Below, in pieces: positions 62,481 through 64,000 of a stretch of DNA of 64,000 nucleotides (position 1 is the first letter of the stretch; every line of letters starts with the position of its first letter). The notes below the pieces were generated by a model, which saw only the letters and a list, made by a program, of their open reading frames with translations, did no database searches and was not told the DNA's origin. Both the position numbers and the translations under genes were made by a program. The stretch comes from Bacteriovoracales bacterium (GTDB lineage: Bacteria; Bdellovibrionota; Bacteriovoracia; Bacteriovoracales; Bacteriovoracaceae). The stretch lies in NCBI GenBank assembly GCA_028346125.1, contig JAOMEV010000004.1, positions 1-64,000 on the forward strand, given 5' to 3'.

Positions 62481-63542
62481 CTACTCTGGAATACCATTTA
62501 AAAGGTTTTTAATTTGTTTGTAGTCCGTTTTCTCCAAGGCCTTTTTTAAATGAATAAGATCGGCCTCTTTTCTTATTTTGAGAGAGAGCTCCATTGAATC
62601 GTCTTCAAAGTTTTCAGAGAATCTCACTAAACATTTTGCATTTTTTAAAGGAGAGATAGACTGGTCTAGTTTTACTTTTAACTCAGACTTAAAAGGGGTT
62701 GAAAGGTTTTCCATTTTTTCTAAAAGGAAAGAAGTTTTCTCTTTGGGAGAAAGTTTTATTTCTTTAAAGCAGTCCATATCAAGCTTTTTTAAAACTTCTT
62801 TTTCATTTGAGTATTTTTTAAGAAGGATGTTCCATAAAGACCTGAATTTTCTTTTATGTGAGGTCGTAAAATGAAGGGAGTAGTCTTTACTCATTTTTTC
62901 CAGGTTATCATATGCTTCTATAGGACCAGGCGCCTCTAAAGACCAGGTCTCGAGGAAATAATTAAGAAGACTTTCGCTAAAGAACAAGGCCTTGTCTTTG
63001 ACTTGCTGACAAACTTCACCTGATTCAAAGACTCTATCTGAAAGTATCTTGTAGGCATGAAAAGGTATTTTAAACCGAGAGGCAACGGAGCCAATGGCCC
63101 AACATTCTCTATCTACTATAGGAGCAAAGGGAGAAAGGCGATTAGAGTCTTCTTTCGTGAGGGCCCTTTTATGTGAGGTGACACAATCGAACGTATTTTT
63201 CGATTCTTCTGATGTCGTAAATGACTTAAACTCCATCCCCTCGCTTCGACTCAAATAGCAAGTTCGGAGGACTTTAATCTGGTTTAAGTCCAATTTGGGA
63301 GAATCCTCAAGAATTCCTGCAACTCCCATATTAATGATATGAGTGATTTCAGGGTAGGCCCCGCAAACAGCAGCTAATTTTTCGGTGGCCGATTGAACAC
63401 CTTCTCCTGTAATAAGAAGGGCAAGTTCTTTCTCAGAGCAGTAAAACCCTTCAAAAGCAAAAGGTTTAGCTTTGAAAGAGAGGGCCTTATTTTTAAGAAA
63501 GGCCTGAGATTCGGCGCGGTGAGCAAATGTTAAGAGCTTCAT
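62481..63542 (-). CDS. Nucleosidase/phosphorylase-like protein with C-terminal extension
   Basis: The 353-residue protein starts like MTA/SAH nucleosidases and PNPs of the hexameric type: ITGEGVQSATEKL, NMGVAGIL and VDRECWAIGSVASRFKIPFHAYKILSD, where Glu in the DRECWA motif is in the base/ribose-binding position. Residues about 200-353 are a helical charged region without recognised family. It may cleave a nucleoside produced or used by the neighbouring enzymes. Its stop lies 7 bases before the photoproduct-lyase-like gene start. Confidence 0.75.
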   Translation of the reverse strand: MKLLTFAHRAESQAFLKNKALSFKAKPFAFEGFYCSEKELALLITGEGVQSATEKLAAVCGAYPEITHIINMGVAGILEDSPKLDLNQIKVLRTCYLSRSEGMEFKSFTTSEESKNTFDCVTSHKRALTKEDSNRLSPFAPIVDRECWAIGSVASRFKIPFHAYKILSDRVFESGEVCQQVKDKALFFSESLLNYFLETWSLEAPGPIEAYDNLEKMSKDYSLHFTTSHKRKFRSLWNILLKKYSNEKEVLKKLDMDCFKEIKLSPKEKTSFLLEKMENLSTPFKSELKVKLDQSISPLKNAKCLVRFSENFEDDSMELSLKIRKEADLIHLKKALEKTDYKQIKNLLNGIPE

Positions 63543-63600
63543 AGCGCCAATCTATAGAAGTTTTTTGTCTCTTGTCAAAAAAATATGAGGAATTAAGAGA

Positions 63601-64000
63601 ATGACTGAAAAGTTACTAGAAAATATCGGAAAGGTCCCCATCACTTTTGGAGGCGCCGCCATAAGTGGTGAAGGTGGAGGCTATGGTTTTGGCCCTATTT
63701 CAGAAAAAGAGGCGATTTCACTCCTTTTAGAGGCCAAAGAACTGGGAATTAGAGTCTTTGACAGTGCCCCAATATACGGTTTTGGGCTTTCTGAAAAACG
63801 GATGGGGAAGGCCTTCAAAAATATTCGCGATGAGGTCTTTATTTGCTCTAAATCTGGAGTCACCTGGTCCAGCTCGAAAAGAGTCGATATGACGAATGAT
63901 CCTAAAGTAGCTCAAAAAATGCTGGAGCAAACTTTAAGAGATCTCCAGTCGGATTATATTGACCTTTATATGGTTCACTGGCCTGATCGTCGTGTAGACA
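63601..64000 (+). CDS. Aldo/keto reductase (partial, N-terminal 133 residues)
   Basis: The frame opens at ATG 63601 (GAGGA 9 bases upstream) and runs off the right edge. The visible part has the catalytic Asp and Tyr in FDSAPIYG, the Lys in CSKSG and the His in VHWPD, the tetrad of the aldo/keto reductase family, and SEKRMGKAF. These NADPH-dependent enzymes reduce aldehydes and ketones. It is divergent from the nucleosidase-like gene. Confidence 0.9.
   Translation, partial: MTEKLLENIGKVPITFGGAAISGEGGGYGFGPISEKEAISLLLEAKELGIRVFDSAPIYGFGLSEKRMGKAFKNIRDEVFICSKSGVTWSSSKRVDMTNDPKVAQKMLEQTLRDLQSDYIDLYMVHWPDRRVD

Noticed and set aside
1-64000. Insertion sequences, prophage, integrons, CRISPR, tRNA or rRNA genes
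   Set aside because: No transposase, integrase, phage structural gene, regular spaced repeat or cloverleaf-type sequence was seen on reading both strands.

Overview
The window looks like chromosomal DNA of an AT-rich Gram-negative delta-type bacterium. It most resembles the Bdellovibrionota, in particular the Bacteriovorax/Halobacteriovorax branch of predatory bacteria. That placement is inference. It rests on the ribosomal block S6, S18, DUF2232 membrane protein, L9 and dnaB, the many secreted peptidases and cell-wall enzymes, nucleoside scavenging genes, PilZ-like and HD-GYP signalling proteins, and an LPS-type heptosyltransferase. No insertion sequence, phage, integron, CRISPR array, tRNA or rRNA was seen, and no stretch longer than 300 bases lacks a gene. 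Layout: 1-4850 is a cell-wall block (end of ftsX, a degenerate EnvC-like activator, CtpA, XseA, an M23 lipoprotein). 4849-10858 holds a DnaQ-like exonuclease and a nucleoside salvage operon (deoA-punA-cdd, minus strand) beside the nucleoside transporter nupC. 10908-16384 holds RNase G and the ribosomal/replication operon. 16402-20713 has pabB, a small solitary gene with its own promoter and terminator, the motAB stator genes and a frameshifted RluA-type gene. 21254-30178 has a WYL regulator, a PhaR-like regulator, a DAHP synthase/chorismate mutase fusion, proline iminopeptidase, DNA polymerase II and a large hybrid histidine kinase. 30186-34678 has two lipoproteins and a cysteine desulfurase paired with ThiI. 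34801-42390 has the Prc protease, two glycosyltransferases, a dipeptide epimerase and a LysM lytic transglycosylase. 42488-51401 (minus strand) has a degenerate HD-GYP protein, dipeptide ABC transporter parts without ATPases, a trypsin-like lipoprotein, SfsA and a large zinc metalloprotease. 51487-64000 has pyrE, gltA, an Rsm22-like methyltransferase, L31, an HD-GYP pseudo-receiver protein, a DUF4340 protein, a PilZ-like acidic protein, a subtilisin, L28, and a coupled cluster of a 2OG oxygenase, a spore-photoproduct-lyase-like radical SAM protein and a nucleosidase-like protein. The window ends in a partial aldo/keto reductase. Several groups fit a lifestyle of digesting another cell: peptidases and lytic enzymes cut protein and murein, the Dpp parts and dipeptide epimerase handle peptides, and NupC with DeoA, PunA and Cdd salvages nucleosides. 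The most unusual observations are (1) ribosomal proteins S6 and S18 encoded as one continuous polypeptide, with no in-frame ATG, GTG or TTG that could start S18 separately; (2) a RluA-type gene split by a -1 shift exactly at a dnaX-like A AAA AAG heptamer; and (3) the translationally coupled cluster around the photoproduct-lyase-like protein.
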